Part shown: positions 1 through 9,222 of the stretch, piece after piece
Numbering within the stretch: the stretch's first letter is position 1
Layout of the letters: each line of letters opens with the position of its first letter
Origin: Streptomyces sp. HD
GTDB lineage: Bacteria > Actinomycetota > Actinomycetes > Streptomycetales > Streptomycetaceae
Length of the DNA stretch: 64,000 bases
Assembly (NCBI RefSeq): GCF_028369295.1
Contig: NZ_JAQMYP010000006.1
Location: forward strand, 62,001 to 126,000
Direction: 5' to 3'
Notes under the pieces: model-generated
Told to the model about the DNA's origin: nothing
Databases searched by the model: none
The model's input: the letters and a program-made list of their open reading frames with translations, nothing else
Program-made: the position numbers and the translations under genes

Positions 1-1697
1 GGGCGCGCGTCCTCCAACATGCCCGCGATGCGCTCGGCCGGCCACTCCGGGTCCAGAGGCAGATAGGCCGCGCCCGCCTTCTGAATCGCCAGGAGTGTGG
101 TCATGATGTCCGGAGTCGGCGGCAGCGCGAACGCGACGATCCGTTCCGGGCCCGCCCCCAACTCGACCAGGTGTCGGGCCAGTTGGTTCGCGGCCGTATT
201 CAGTTCCGCGAACGTCAGGCTGCGGCCGCCTCCGACGACCGCCACCGCGTCCGGTGTGCGCGCCGTCTGTGCCTCGAACACCTCCGGCATGGTGCGGTAC
301 GGCACCGGCAGCCGCTCCCCCGCCCCGCCCGCCAGCAGCGCTGTCCGCTCCTCGGGGGCGAGGGCGTCCAGGCGGGCCAGGGGGACGTCGGGGGCGGCGA
401 GCACAGCCAGGAGCAGGCGCTCGAAGCGTGCTGCCAGCCTCTCGACCGCCGCCCGCTCGTAACAGTCGGGGCGGAACTCGAAGACGACGCCGAGCTGGTG
501 TTCGGCCAGTACGGCCAGGGTCAGGGGATAGTGGGTGGCGCCCGCGCCCTTCACATCGAGAATCCGCAGGCCGGCGGATGCCTCGGCCTCGGCCACCGCG
601 GTCTCGTCGATGGGGTAGTTCTCGAAGACGAGGAGGGTGTCGAAGAGGTCACCCGCGCCGCCGAGGCGCTGGATCTCGGTGAGGCCGAGGTGCTGGTGGC
701 CCATCAGGCGGGACTGTTCGTCCTGCAGTCGGCGCAGGAAGTCGCCCGCCCGTTCGGCCGGCGGCACGGTCGCGCGGACCGGCACCGTGTTGATGAACAG
801 GCCGATCATGGACTCCGCACCGGCGAGTTCGGCGGGCCGTCCGGCCACCGTCGCGCCGAAGACGACGTCGTCCCGGCCGGTCAGCCGGGCCAGCAGCAGC
901 GCCCACAGACCCTGCACGACCGTGTTGACGGTGACGCCCCGGCTCCGCGCGAACTCCTCTGCTCGGCCGGTCAGTTGCCCGGTCAACCGCAGGGTGTGCA
1001 GCTCGGGCGGTACCGGGACCGGCCCGGCGGACGACGGCGCCAGGACCGTCGGTGTCACGCCGGCCAGCGCCTTGCGCCAGGCGTCGGCGGAGGCGTCGCG
1101 GTCGCGGGAGGCCAGCCAGGCGAGGAAGTCCCGGTACGGCCGTACGGCGGGCAGCGGGTCCGTGGTGCCGGGGGCGAGCTGGGCGGCGTAGAGCTGGAGG
1201 AGTTCGCGGACCAGGAGGGGGATGGACCAACCGTCCAGCAGGAGGTGGTGGTTGGTGAGGATCAGGAGCCAGCGGCCGGCGGCGCGGCGCACGAGCGTCA
1301 GGCGCAGCAGGGGTGGGTCGGTGAGGTCGAAGCGGGCGGCGGCATCCGCGGTGATCAGGGCGGCGGGGTCGCCCTCCTCCTCGGTCCAGTTCACGGGTAC
1401 CTGCTTCAGCACCACCTGCACCGGCTCGTCCAGCTCCTCATGCAGGAAGGCGCTGCGCAGGTTGGCGTGCCGGGCGAAGAGTTCCTCGGCGGCGGTGCGC
1501 AGCAGGGCCGGGCGCAGCGGGCCCTCGATCTCCACCAGGGACTGCATGGTGTAGACGTCCTGGACGCCCTCGTCGAACAGGGCGTGGAACAGCAGGCCCT
1601 GCTGGAGCGGGGAGAGCGGCAGAACGTCCTCGACCAGGGAACCGTCGTCCCCGGGTGTCTTGCTCATCGTGCCGTCGTCCCCGGGTGTCTTGCTCAT
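1..1697 (-). CDS. NRPS, C-A..., cut by left window edge
   Basis: Nonribosomal peptide synthetase elongation subunit; about 565 residues are visible and the frame stays open to base 1. A condensation domain spans roughly residues 20-450, with the [17 protein letters not shown] opening and the catalytic HHxxxDG motif as HHLLLDG at 150-156. An adenylation domain starts near 480 ([20 protein letters not shown]) and is cut before the core A3 motif, so its substrate cannot be read. The ATG at 1697 overlaps the stop of the preceding NRPS gene (ATGA), and GGAGG lies 5 nt upstream, so translation is probably coupled. The first ten residues [10 protein letters not shown] are immediately repeated as [10 protein letters not shown], produced by a 30-bp tandem duplication. 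Last visible gene of the iron-box-controlled panD operon. The NRPS assignment is firm; amino acid and product are unknown. Confidence 0.93.
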   Translation of the reverse strand, partial: MSKTPGDDGTMSKTPGDDGSLVEDVLPLSPLQQGLLFHALFDEGVQDVYTMQSLVEIEGPLRPALLRTAAEELFARHANLRSAFLHEELDEPVQVVLKQVPVNWTEEEGDPAALITADAAARFDLTDPPLLRLTLVRRAAGRWLLILTNHHLLLDGWSIPLLVRELLQLYAAQLAPGTTDPLPAVRPYRDFLAWLASRDRDASADAWRKALAGVTPTVLAPSSAGPVPVPPELHTLRLTGQLTGRAEEFARSRGVTVNTVVQGLWALLLARLTGRDDVVFGATVAGRPAELAGAESMIGLFINTVPVRATVPPAERAGDFLRRLQDEQSRLMGHQHLGLTEIQRLGGAGDLFDTLLVFENYPIDETAVAEAEASAGLRILDVKGAGATHYPLTLAVLAEHQLGVVFEFRPDCYERAAVERLAARFERLLLAVLAAPDVPLARLDALAPEERTALLAGGAGERLPVPYRTMPEVFEAQTARTPDAVAVVGGGRSLTFAELNTAANQLARHLVELGAGPERIVAFALPPTPDIMTTLLAIQKAGAAYLPLDPEWPAERIAGMLEDAR

Positions 1698-1700
1698 CGT
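1641..1700. repeat. 30-bp tandem duplication at an NRPS start codon
   Basis: Bases 1641-1670 and 1671-1700 are identical except the first base (A/G). The unit includes the ATG, so the NRPS begins with two nearly identical 10-residue blocks and has a second in-frame ATG at 1667. Only the upstream copy (1697) has a ribosome binding site and the ATGA overlap. Confidence 0.95.
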
Positions 1701-4700
1701 GTCCTCCACCTCGCCTTGACCTTGTCGAGCTGCGACTGGCTGAGTGACACCAGTGGGGCACCGGTCGGAGTGAACTCCTCGGGCCCGGGGCCGGTTTCGT
1801 CGGGCGCTGCCCGGGCCATCCCGGCCGGGGTGCGGTGGGTGAACACGTCCCGGGGGGACAGGGCGAGTCCGGCTCTGCGGGCGCGGTCGGCCAGGCGGAC
1901 CGAGACGATGCTGTCGCCGCCGCGTTCGAAGAAGTCGTCGTGGACGCCGGCCCGTTCCAGCCCGAGCACCTCCGCGAACAGCCCGCACAGCACCTTCTCC
2001 GGTTCGGTGCGCGGCGGTTCGAAGGTGCTGGTCTCCGTGAAGTCGGGGGCGGGCAGCGCGCGTCGGTCGAGTTTGCCGCTGGGGGTGCGCGGCAGGTCGT
2101 CCAGCACCACCACGGCCGACGGGACGAGATGGCCGGGCAACCGCTCGGCGAGGGTGCGCCGCAGGGCGCGGGGGTCGAGGACGGTGCTGGGAGCGGCTGT
2201 GACGTAGGCGACCAGGCGTCGTGGGGCCGAGCCGTCCTCCCGGACCACGACCGCGGTCCTGCCGACATCCGGCAGCGCCCGTATCGCCGCCTCGATCTCG
2301 CCGGGTTCGATCCGGAAGCCCCTGATCTTGACCTGGTCGTCGGCCCGGCCGAGGAACTCCACAGTGCCGTCGGCCCTCAGCCTCGCGAGGTCGCCGGTGC
2401 GGTAGAGGCGGCTGCCCGGTGGGCCGAAGGGGTCGGCGACGAACCGTTCGGCGGTGCGGCCCGGCTCATTGAGGTAGCCGCGGGCCAGACCGGCTCCGGC
2501 CAGGTACAGCTCGCCGACGGCGCCGACGGGGGACGGTCGCAGGAACGGGTCGAGGACGTGGACGCGTGTGTGCGCGATCGGCTGTCCGAGCGGCACCGGG
2601 CCTGCGCCGCCGTCGTGGACATGGACGAGGCTGTCGCCGGCCGCCTCGGAGCAGCCGTAGAGGTTGACCAGCCGTGCCTGTGGCCAGCGCCGGGTGATCG
2701 CCTCGGCCAGTTCACCGGGGAGGGGTTCGCCGCTGGAGATCCAGGTGCGGACGGAGGCGAAGGCGTCCGGCGGCGCGGATTCGACCAGGGTGGTGTAGAG
2801 GCTGGGGACGGCGGTGAGGAGGGTGGCGCGGTGGCGGTCGGCCAGTGCGGCGAGGGCCGTCGGGTCGCCGGTCGCCTCGTCGTCGGCGAGTGTCACCGCT
2901 TCGCCGGCGACGAGGGCGCCGAGCAGTTCGGTGAGGCCGTCGACGAAGCTCAGCGGGCTCTTCGAGACGCGGACACCGTGCCCGGTGTCCCCCAGCTCCC
3001 GTCCCCAGTGGAGCCGGTTGGCCAGCGCCCGCTGGGTTCCGATCACCCCCTTGGGGCGGCCGGTGGAGCCGGAGGTGTAGATGACGTACGCCGGGTGTTC
3101 GGGCGACAGAAGCGGTCGTTCTCGTACGTCGGCCTCCGCGTCCGGCGGGCAGGTCAACTCCCGTTTGATGCCCAGCTGTCGGGCCGTGGGCGGATCGCAG
3201 ATCACCAGTCGGGGCTCGGCGTCGTCCAGCATCAGCGCGATGCGGTCCGGCGGGTAGCCCGGGTCGATCGGCATACAGGCGGCTCCGGCCTTCAGTACCG
3301 CGAGGAGCGCGGCGACCAGGTCGGGGCTGCGGGGCAGGGCGACGGCGACGACGGACTCCGGGCCGGTGCCCCGTGCGGTCAGGGCGGCCGCCAGCCGGTC
3401 TGCGCGGGCGTCGAGTTCGGCGAAGGTCAGAATGGTGTCGTCGTGGAGGACGGCGGGCGCGTCGGGCGTCTGGGCCGCCTGGTCCTCGAACAGGTCGCGG
3501 ACCGTGAGGTGCGGGAGAGGGTGCTCGCTCCGGGCGTGCGGTACGTGCGCGTGGGACGGGCCGAGCAGAGCCACGGGCGTTTCCGGCCGCTCGATGAAGT
3601 CGCCTACCAGTCCGCCCAGTTGGGACGCGATGCGGGTCACCGCAGCACGATCCAGCGCGCTCGGCCGATGGCTGAAGGCCAGCGTCAGCCGGGTGCCGGG
3701 CAACGCGGTGAGGGTCAGCGGGTAGTGCGTGGCGTCACGGACCGAGACCCCCGCCATGCGCAGCCCGTCGGACCCCAGGGCGCGGGCGATGCCGTCGTCG
3801 TCGACGGGGTAGCTCTCGAAGACGACCAGGGTGTCGAACAGGACGGTGTGTCCGGCGGCGCGCTGGATGTCGGCGAGACCGAGGTGACGGTGGTCGAGGA
3901 GGGCGGACTGCTCGGACTGGAGCCGGGTCAGCAGGCCGGCGAGGGACTCCGCGGGGCGTAACCGCACGCGGACCGGCAGGGTGTTGATGAAGAGGCCGAC
4001 CATCGACTCGATGCCGGGGACGTCGGCGTCGCGCCCGGAGACGGTGGCGCCGAGGACGACGTCCGTGCGGCCGGTCAGCCTGCCGAGCAGGACGGCCCAC
4101 AGGCCCTGGAGCACGGTGCTGACGGTGAGACCGCGGGCCCGGGCGGTGGCGGTGAGGGCCTCGGTGTCCCGCTCGGAGAGTTCCCGTACCAGCCTCTCGG
4201 GCCCCTCGGCGGGCATGTCCCGGGCATCCGGCGCGATCAGTGACGGGTCGTCAAGTCCGGTCAGCGCGGACTGCCATGAACGCTCGGCGGCCGCCCGGTC
4301 CTGTCGGGCCAGCCAGGCGAGGTAGTCGCGGTACGGCCGTACGCGGGGCAGCGCGTCGAGGTCGCCGTCCGAGGCGTACAGCTGGAAGAGTTCGCGTACC
4401 AGGACGGGTGCGGACCAGCCGTCCCAGAGCAGGTGGTGGGAGGAGATCACCAGGCGGTGGTCGCGCGCGTCGAGCGTGATCAGGCGGAACCGCAGCAGCG
4501 GTGGCCGGGCCAGGTCGAACCGCTCGGCCCGGTCCTGTGCGAGCAGCCGGTCCAGGGCCGGTTCGCGTTCCCGCGGCGGCAGGGTGGACAGGTCGGTGAC
4601 CTGCCAGGGCGCCCTGACCGCGCTCCTGATCACCTGGACGGGGCGCCCGGAGCGTCGGGTGCGGAACGCGGCCCGCAGGTTGGCGTGCCGGACGAGCAGC

Positions 4701-4870
4701 CGCGCGACCGCCGTGCCCATCCGCTCCTGGTCCACCGGGCCGTCGAGACGGAGGGTCATCTGGCCGGTGTAGACGTCGTGGCCCTGCTCGTCGTACAGCG
4801 CGTGGAAGACCATCCCCTCCTGCATGGGCGACAGGGGGAGGACGTCCTCCACGGCCGGGCGGCCGGCCAT
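1694..4870 (-). CDS. NRPS module C-A-PCP, predicted to load beta-alanine
   Basis: Single-module NRPS of 1058 residues: condensation (about 7-440, HHLLWDG at 145-151), adenylation (about 455-940, A3 core [15 protein letters not shown] at 595-609) and peptidyl carrier (about 955-1025, GGDS with phosphopantetheine Ser987). Aligning core A4-A5 by eye to GrsA gives the pocket V643, D644, T647, T686, I711, S713, L737, G745, D746, K933, i.e. VDTTISLGDK. From memory of published codes this is the beta-alanine type (VDxVISLGDK). That fits the panD gene two genes upstream. There is no aryl carrier, cyclization or thioesterase domain, so these must lie elsewhere. The ATG at 4870 overlaps the MbtH stop (TGATG); the reading frame extends upstream to 5017 but that part only shadows mbtH. 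The 3' end overlaps the next NRPS by 4 nt. Confidence 0.95.
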   Translation of the reverse strand: MAGRPAVEDVLPLSPMQEGMVFHALYDEQGHDVYTGQMTLRLDGPVDQERMGTAVARLLVRHANLRAAFRTRRSGRPVQVIRSAVRAPWQVTDLSTLPPREREPALDRLLAQDRAERFDLARPPLLRFRLITLDARDHRLVISSHHLLWDGWSAPVLVRELFQLYASDGDLDALPRVRPYRDYLAWLARQDRAAAERSWQSALTGLDDPSLIAPDARDMPAEGPERLVRELSERDTEALTATARARGLTVSTVLQGLWAVLLGRLTGRTDVVLGATVSGRDADVPGIESMVGLFINTLPVRVRLRPAESLAGLLTRLQSEQSALLDHRHLGLADIQRAAGHTVLFDTLVVFESYPVDDDGIARALGSDGLRMAGVSVRDATHYPLTLTALPGTRLTLAFSHRPSALDRAAVTRIASQLGGLVGDFIERPETPVALLGPSHAHVPHARSEHPLPHLTVRDLFEDQAAQTPDAPAVLHDDTILTFAELDARADRLAAALTARGTGPESVVAVALPRSPDLVAALLAVLKAGAACMPIDPGYPPDRIALMLDDAEPRLVICDPPTARQLGIKRELTCPPDAEADVRERPLLSPEHPAYVIYTSGSTGRPKGVIGTQRALANRLHWGRELGDTGHGVRVSKSPLSFVDGLTELLGALVAGEAVTLADDEATGDPTALAALADRHRATLLTAVPSLYTTLVESAPPDAFASVRTWISSGEPLPGELAEAITRRWPQARLVNLYGCSEAAGDSLVHVHDGGAGPVPLGQPIAHTRVHVLDPFLRPSPVGAVGELYLAGAGLARGYLNEPGRTAERFVADPFGPPGSRLYRTGDLARLRADGTVEFLGRADDQVKIRGFRIEPGEIEAAIRALPDVGRTAVVVREDGSAPRRLVAYVTAAPSTVLDPRALRRTLAERLPGHLVPSAVVVLDDLPRTPSGKLDRRALPAPDFTETSTFEPPRTEPEKVLCGLFAEVLGLERAGVHDDFFERGGDSIVSVRLADRARRAGLALSPRDVFTHRTPAGMARAAPDETGPGPEEFTPTGAPLVSLSQSQLDKVKARWRTR

Positions 4871-5088
4871 CACCCCTCGGCCCGGCGCATGGCCTCGGCC
4901 AGGCTGCGCGGGCGCATGTCCGTCCAGTGCCGTTCGATGTACTCCAGGCAGGCGACCCGGCCGGCGGGGCCGTGCGCGGAGGTCCAGCCGTCGGGGACGG
5001 GTGCGAAGTCCGGCCACAGGGAGTGCTGGCCCTCCTCGTTGACCAGGACACGGAAGACGCCGCTGTCGTCGTCGAAGGGGTTGGCCAT
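4870..5088 (-). CDS. MbtH-like NRPS accessory protein
   Basis: Small 72-residue protein that binds and activates NRPS adenylation domains. It carries the family signature: [10 protein letters not shown] (17-26), a following Pro-x-Gly-Trp, and the C-terminal CLEYIE-x-x-WTDMRP with its conserved tryptophans. Length is normal for the family. It starts 3 nt after the panD stop and its own stop overlaps the start of the beta-alanine module by one base (TGATG). It is therefore co-translated with its likely partner. Confidence 0.97.
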   Translation of the reverse strand: MANPFDDDSGVFRVLVNEEGQHSLWPDFAPVPDGWTSAHGPAGRVACLEYIERHWTDMRPRSLAEAMRRAEG

Positions 5089-5091
5089 GGC

Positions 5092-5547
5092 TCAGTTCCT
5101 CTCCTGCTCGCCGGACGGACGTGACGTGGCGTGGGTGAAGGCTCCGGTGAACTGGTCGGCCGCGCCCGGTACCGGTTCGGCGGGGTCGGCGCCGAGTGCG
5201 ACGATCCGGTTGGCCTTGTCGACGTGGACGACCCGGGGCCGGTGGGTGGCGCGCTCGGGCTCGGCGAGCGCGGCGAAGGACATGATGATCACCAGGTGAC
5301 CGGGGTGGACGAGATGGGCGGCGGCGCCGTTGATCCCGATGACGCCGCTGCCGCGGTCACCGGGGATGGCGTAGGTGGTGAGGCGGGTGCCGTTGTCGAT
5401 GTCGACGACCTGGACCGCTTCTCCCTCGACGATGTCGGCGGCCTCCATGAGGTCCTGATCGATCGTCAGGGATCCCACGTAGTGCAGGTCCGCCTGGGTG
5501 ACGGTGGCTCGGTGGATCTTGCCGTTCAGCAAGGTGCGGTGCACCAT
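5092..5547 (-). CDS. panD: aspartate 1-decarboxylase (siderophore-operon copy)
   Basis: Pyruvoyl-dependent decarboxylase converting L-aspartate to beta-alanine. The proenzyme self-cleaves at a Gly-Ser bond; here the context [11 protein letters not shown] places this at Gly25-Ser26, and the catalytic neighbourhood [15 protein letters not shown] and INGAAAH motif are intact. At 151 residues it is slightly longer than E. coli PanD (126) through a C-terminal tail. PanD normally feeds pantothenate. Here it is the first gene of an NRPS operon whose complete A domain has a beta-alanine-type code, so I infer it supplies monomer for the siderophore. A DmdR/IdeR iron box ends 20 nt upstream of the ATG. 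The ribosome binding site is poor (a G run 2 nt from ATG). Confidence 0.95.
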   Translation of the reverse strand: MVHRTLLNGKIHRATVTQADLHYVGSLTIDQDLMEAADIVEGEAVQVVDIDNGTRLTTYAIPGDRGSGVIGINGAAAHLVHPGHLVIIMSFAALAEPERATHRPRVVHVDKANRIVALGADPAEPVPGAADQFTGAFTHATSRPSGEQERN

Positions 5548-5566
5548 GACCCCCTGAGGAGACTAC

Positions 5567-5585
5567 TTAGGTGAGGCTAACCTAA
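5567..5585. promoter_or_regulatory. iron box (DmdR/IdeR type) for the panD-NRPS operon
   Basis: TTAGGTGAGGCTAACCTAA, a 19-bp inverted repeat differing at two positions from the Streptomyces/mycobacterial consensus TTAGGTTAGGCTCACCTAA. It sits just upstream of panD and overlaps the last codons and stop (TAG) of the preceding hydrolase gene. The NRPS operon therefore appears to have its own iron-repressed promoter inside a gene end. Confidence 0.9.
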
Positions 5586-6427
5586 ATTAACTTCGCCGGG
5601 TGGGGAAGGGCGGTCGCGGAAGAACGGTCGCGGAAGAACTCCAGGAGCACCCGGTTCAGTTCGTCCGGGCGCTCCAGGTGGCCGTAGTGCCCGCAGCCCT
5701 TGATCTCGCGGTGGACGGCACCGGGGATGGCGTCTGCGACCTCGCGGCTCAGGTGCGGCGGAAGGATGACGTCGTCCGCGAAGCCGACGACCAGACAGGG
5801 CACGTCGATCGCCCGGTAGGCCTCCAGTCGGCCGTCCGGGACCTCAAGGTCCAACTGGGCCCGGACGCCGGGGCCTTGGGGCTGCGGTGAGAACTCGAAG
5901 AGCTCCAGCCAGTCCTGGACCTGCCGCTCGTCGTCCAGGGTGGCGGGTGACAGGTTCTGCAGGGCGCGGATCCATGCGGTGTAGGCGGGCGGCAGCTGCA
6001 ACCCGCTGTCGTGGAGGGCGCGTTCGGCCTCGGCCATCGCGGCGCGCAGTGCGTCCGTGCGGCCGCGGGTGGCGATCAGTCCGCCCTGCCGGACGAGGCG
6101 GGGCCGGGCCAGCATCAGTTCCTGGACGACGTACGCCCCCAGGGAGACGCCGACGAACCGGCACGGCGCGAGGCCGAGGTGCTCGGCCAGGCCTGCCGTG
6201 TCGGCCACCAGGTCGTCGACGGTGAAGCCGTCCGGGCACTCGTCGGTCGGTGGGATGCCGCGGTTGTCGAAGGTGACGACCCGGTATCCGGCGTCGACGA
6301 GTTCCGGCACCTGGTGGAGGTGCCAGGCCCGGCCTGCGGCGCCCTGGCCCATGACCAGGACCACCGGATCGCCGTGGCCGGTGTCCTCGTAGTGCAGCCG
6401 GATTCCGTTGATCCGCGCGCTCGGCAT
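5582..6427 (-). CDS. alpha/beta-hydrolase of the siderophore locus
   Basis: Single-domain alpha/beta-hydrolase of 281 residues. The nucleophile elbow is GVSLGAYV (GxSxG), a candidate acid lies in FADDVI, and the histidine is in CGHYGHLE near the C-terminus; the oxyanion-side motif is VLVMGQGAAG. Start ATG at 6427. It lies 29 nt downstream of the exporter gene and is the last gene of the transcript begun by the salicylate synthase. No thioesterase-specific features distinguish it. Plausible roles are siderophore ester or amide hydrolysis for iron release, or proofreading of misloaded carrier proteins; the sequence does not decide between them. Confidence 0.85.
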   Translation of the reverse strand: MPSARINGIRLHYEDTGHGDPVVLVMGQGAAGRAWHLHQVPELVDAGYRVVTFDNRGIPPTDECPDGFTVDDLVADTAGLAEHLGLAPCRFVGVSLGAYVVQELMLARPRLVRQGGLIATRGRTDALRAAMAEAERALHDSGLQLPPAYTAWIRALQNLSPATLDDERQVQDWLELFEFSPQPQGPGVRAQLDLEVPDGRLEAYRAIDVPCLVVGFADDVILPPHLSREVADAIPGAVHREIKGCGHYGHLERPDELNRVLLEFFRDRSSATALPHPAKLI

Positions 6428-6456
6428 GGTTCACCGCCCTGTCGTCCGAGGCTGTG

Positions 6457-7752
6457 TCAGTCGGCTGCCGGGGACGCTTCGGCGGGCGCCGCCCGGTCGT
6501 CCCCGTCGGTGTCCGGCGGCCGGCTGAGCGTGGCCCTGCGCAGCCCCGGCATGGCCAGGGCCAGGGCCCCGACGCCCGCGAGGCAGACCAGTCCGCCGAC
6601 CACCACGGCCCCGCTGGACGAGCCGAGCGCCCTGGACACGAGGCCCGCCTCGACGTTGCCGACGGAGGGCCCGGCGGTGGCCTGGGCGAGCCACAGGCTG
6701 CCGACCCGGCCCTGGAGCCGGTCCGGCGTGTAGTGCTGCAGCAGGGCGCGGCGCAGGATCTCCGAGGCGGTGTCGCCCAGGCCGGCGAGGGCCAGGAAGA
6801 CCAGTGCGAACCCCAGGTCGGCGCTCAGACCGAAGCAGGTGATCGCCGCGCCCCACACCGCGACCGCTCCGATCAGCGCCCGCCCGGTGTGGTGCACCCG
6901 GCCGGTCCAGCCGCTGGTCAGCGCCCCGAAGAAGGAACCGACCGCGGGCGCGGTGTAGAGCAGTCCGACGGTGGACGGGCCGCCGCCGAAGTGCTCGGTA
7001 CCGAGTTCGGGGAACAGGGCGTACGGCATCGCGAAGACGACCGCGCACACGTCGATCAGCAGCAGTCCTGCCACCACCTGGTTGCCGCGCAGGAAGCGCA
7101 GCCCCTCCCCCATCGCCTTCAGCGGATGCTGCGCCCCGGCCGACCCTTCGGGGGGAAGCTTCGGCAGCGGTGCGAGCAGGGCCAGTCCCACGACGTATAT
7201 GGCCGCGTCGATCGCGAAGCACCAGGCGACGCCGGGCCCGGCCGCGATCACGCCCGCGAGAGACGGCCCGACCATGCCGCCGAGCTGGGCGGTGAGGGTG
7301 GTCAGCGCGCCGGCGGCGGCCAGTTGTCCGGGGGGCACCAGGGCGGGCGTCGCGGCCATCAGGGCCGGTCCGCCCAGCCCGGCGGTGAAGCCGGCCAGTA
7401 CGGCCGCCACGAAGACGAACCACACCTGCGGGTCGGGCAGCGCCGCGTTCACCGCGAGCCCCGCGATCACGATCGCGGTCACGGCCCGGGTGACGAGCAT
7501 GACCCGGCGCCGGTCGACCCGGTCGGCGAGCAGGCCGCCGGTGATCAGCCCGACCAGCAGCGACAGGCCCAGCACCAGGCTCATCAGGCCCACTTGGACC
7601 GACGAGCCGGTGAGGGTGTAGATCTGCAGGCTGGCCGCCACCGAGGTGAGGTGGGTGCCCACCATGGATATCGCCTGGGTGGCGAAGATCAGCCTGAAGT
7701 CCCGGCTGGAGCGCAACGGCGCTACGTCGACGACCACTTCTCCCAGTCGCAC
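6457..7752 (-). CDS. MFS exporter, EntS-like siderophore efflux
   Basis: Twelve-helix major facilitator protein of 431 residues resembling EntS-type siderophore exporters. It opens with SRDFRLIFATQAISMVGTHLTSVA and has the MFS loop signature LLADRVDRRRVML between helices 2 and 3; the C-terminal tail is Pro/Asp/Ala-rich and cytosolic. Start is GTG at 7752, 8 nt after the stop of the salicylate synthase gene, so the two are certainly co-transcribed and share its iron box. Inferred job: export of the desferri-siderophore through the cytoplasmic membrane. Confidence 0.9.
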   Translation of the reverse strand: MRLGEVVVDVAPLRSSRDFRLIFATQAISMVGTHLTSVAASLQIYTLTGSSVQVGLMSLVLGLSLLVGLITGGLLADRVDRRRVMLVTRAVTAIVIAGLAVNAALPDPQVWFVFVAAVLAGFTAGLGGPALMAATPALVPPGQLAAAGALTTLTAQLGGMVGPSLAGVIAAGPGVAWCFAIDAAIYVVGLALLAPLPKLPPEGSAGAQHPLKAMGEGLRFLRGNQVVAGLLLIDVCAVVFAMPYALFPELGTEHFGGGPSTVGLLYTAPAVGSFFGALTSGWTGRVHHTGRALIGAVAVWGAAITCFGLSADLGFALVFLALAGLGDTASEILRRALLQHYTPDRLQGRVGSLWLAQATAGPSVGNVEAGLVSRALGSSSGAVVVGGLVCLAGVGALALAMPGLRRATLSRPPDTDGDDRAAPAEASPAAD

Positions 7753-7760
7753 GCGCGCCC

Positions 7761-9074
7761 CTAACCCTGTGCGGGAACGACGTAGGGGGCGACGCTGCGC
7801 AGTTTCTCGCAGGTCTCCTCCAGTTCCCGGGCCGGAGTCGAACCGGCGAGGATGCCGGCGCCGGCCCGCAGCCAGGTGCGGCCGTCCTCCTCGAAGATGC
7901 TGCGCAGCACCAGGGCCGCGTCGAGGGATCCGTCGCCGCCGGCCCGGAGGACGGCCCCGCTGTAGATACCGCGCGGTTCTTTCTCCAGGCGCGCGATGCA
8001 GTCGTAGGCCGGGGCCTTGGGGATGCCGGAGGCGGTCACCGCGGGGAACACCGCACGCAGGGCGTCCCAGGCGGTAGCCGTGTCGGCCAGCAGGCCGTGC
8101 ACGCTGGAGCCGAGGTGCTGCACGCTGCCGCGTCTGCGGACGCTCAGCAGATCGCGTACCGAGACCGTGCCCGGGCGGCAGACGGTGGCCATCTCTTCCT
8201 CGGCGAGCTTGACGGACAGCACGTGTTCGGAGATCTCCTTGGGATCGGCGAGGAGTTCGGCGCGCAGCCGCTCGTCCTCCCGCTCACCGAAGCCGCGGGC
8301 GCGGGTGCCGGCGAGCGGCTGGGTGACGACCTCGCCGTCCGCGCTCACCTCGGCGACGGTCTCGGGGCTGAAGCCGGCGACCCGGCGTCCGCCGAGGCTC
8401 AACAGGAAGGAGCGGGCGGGGGTGTTGTGCGAGCGGCCGTGGACGTAGGTGGCGACGAAGTCGACCGGGAAGGGCACGTCGACGGAGCGGGAGAGGATGA
8501 CCTTCTGGAGGTCGGACGTCCGTATCTCCTCGATGGCCTGGGCGACCATGTCCGGGTAGCGGCTCTCGGTGTCCGACACGTCGATGGGGCGGGGCACGGC
8601 GGTGGGGTGGGCGTCGGTGCGGTCGAGTAACGCGAGCAGCGCGTCCAGCGTCTCCTGGTCCGCGCTGCGGACGAGGGCGGTTTTCCGACCGAGCCTCACT
8701 TCGCTGTGCGGGACGAGCAGATGGAGCAGGTCGTCGTCGCCCGCGCGGTCGGGGCGGCCGGCGTGGAGGTGGGAGAACTCGAAGGCCATCCAGCCGTAGG
8801 CGTTCCAGCCCTCGACGGCCGTCCGTTCGAGTTCCTCGTGGACCTGGCGCAGCGGATGCGACCCGAGCGGGGCCACGGTTTCCTCGTCGAGCCATCGGCG
8901 GCGGATCTCGGAGCGGCCGACCAGGATCTCGCCGAGCGCCCCTCCGGCGAACCAGACGTCACCGTTCTGTTCGTAGATCACGTACTGGTCGAACAAGCCC
9001 GACTCCGCCAGTCTCGCCGCCAACTGGACGGGGTCTCCCGGCAGTTCCGTCTCCGCGCTCCGATAACGCAGCAA
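7761..9074 (-). CDS. salicylate synthase (MbtI/Irp9 type)
   Basis: Chorismate-utilising enzyme of 437 residues. It has the fold shared with isochorismate synthases, but the details follow salicylate synthases: TASGIPKA (347-354), PRGIYSGAVL (367-376), GRTWLRAGAGI (398-408), QHLGSSVHG and the ending EETCEKLRSVAPYVV, close to mycobacterial MbtI. EntC/DhbC proteins are shorter (about 390-400 residues) and carry a different proline-rich motif here. Inferred reaction: chorismate to isochorismate to salicylate plus pyruvate in one active site, Mg-dependent. This matches the salicylate pocket of the divergent ligase. The start is TTG at 9074 with GGGAGG 7 nt upstream; an iron box lies at 9093-9111. 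Isochorismate synthase remains the alternative. Confidence 0.87.
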   Translation of the reverse strand: MLRYRSAETELPGDPVQLAARLAESGLFDQYVIYEQNGDVWFAGGALGEILVGRSEIRRRWLDEETVAPLGSHPLRQVHEELERTAVEGWNAYGWMAFEFSHLHAGRPDRAGDDDLLHLLVPHSEVRLGRKTALVRSADQETLDALLALLDRTDAHPTAVPRPIDVSDTESRYPDMVAQAIEEIRTSDLQKVILSRSVDVPFPVDFVATYVHGRSHNTPARSFLLSLGGRRVAGFSPETVAEVSADGEVVTQPLAGTRARGFGEREDERLRAELLADPKEISEHVLSVKLAEEEMATVCRPGTVSVRDLLSVRRRGSVQHLGSSVHGLLADTATAWDALRAVFPAVTASGIPKAPAYDCIARLEKEPRGIYSGAVLRAGGDGSLDAALVLRSIFEEDGRTWLRAGAGILAGSTPARELEETCEKLRSVAPYVVPAQG

Positions 9075-9092
9075 GGACCTACCTCCCTGGAC

Positions 9093-9111
9093 TTAGGTTA
9101 ACCTAACCTAA
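9093..9111. promoter_or_regulatory. iron box for salicylate synthase transcript
   Basis: TTAGGTTAACCTAACCTAA, 19 bp, matching the DmdR/IdeR iron-box consensus with nearly complete dyad symmetry. It ends 19 nt upstream of the TTG start of the salicylate synthase (minus strand), where a bound repressor would block the promoter when iron is plentiful. Confidence 0.9.
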
Positions 9112-9183
9112 TCAGCACCGACCCTAGCCGCCACGGCGCGGCGCCGTCCAGATCGCACCCCCAGGCTTGACCGCGCTGATTCA

Positions 9184-9202
9184 TTAGGCAAGCCTTTCCT
9201 AA
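9184..9202. promoter_or_regulatory. iron box for salicyl-AMP ligase transcript
   Basis: TTAGGCAAGCCTTTCCTAA, 19 bp, a degenerate iron box with intact outer TTAGG/CCTAA arms. It lies 20 nt upstream of the ATG at 9223 on the plus strand. With the site at 9093-9111 it makes the intergenic region a double-operator divergent promoter. Confidence 0.8.
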
Positions 9203-9222
9203 ACAGCAGGCGGGAGTTGAGC

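Noticed and set aside
171-2207. Long plus-strand frame of 678 codons opposite the NRPS genes
   Set aside because: Its composition is that of an antisense shadow (Gly/Arg/Gln-rich, no domains), and both NRPS genes with full motifs occupy the other strand.
4871-5017. Starting the beta-alanine NRPS at 5017
   Set aside because: The extra 49 residues only overlap mbtH in another frame; ATG 4870 is followed directly by the conserved condensation-domain opening.
7761-9074. Calling the chorismate enzyme an isochorismate synthase (EntC/DhbC)
   Set aside because: Its TASGIPKA, RGIYSGAV and EETCEKL motifs and its length follow MbtI/Irp9 salicylate synthases, and the ligase pocket agrees with salicylate.
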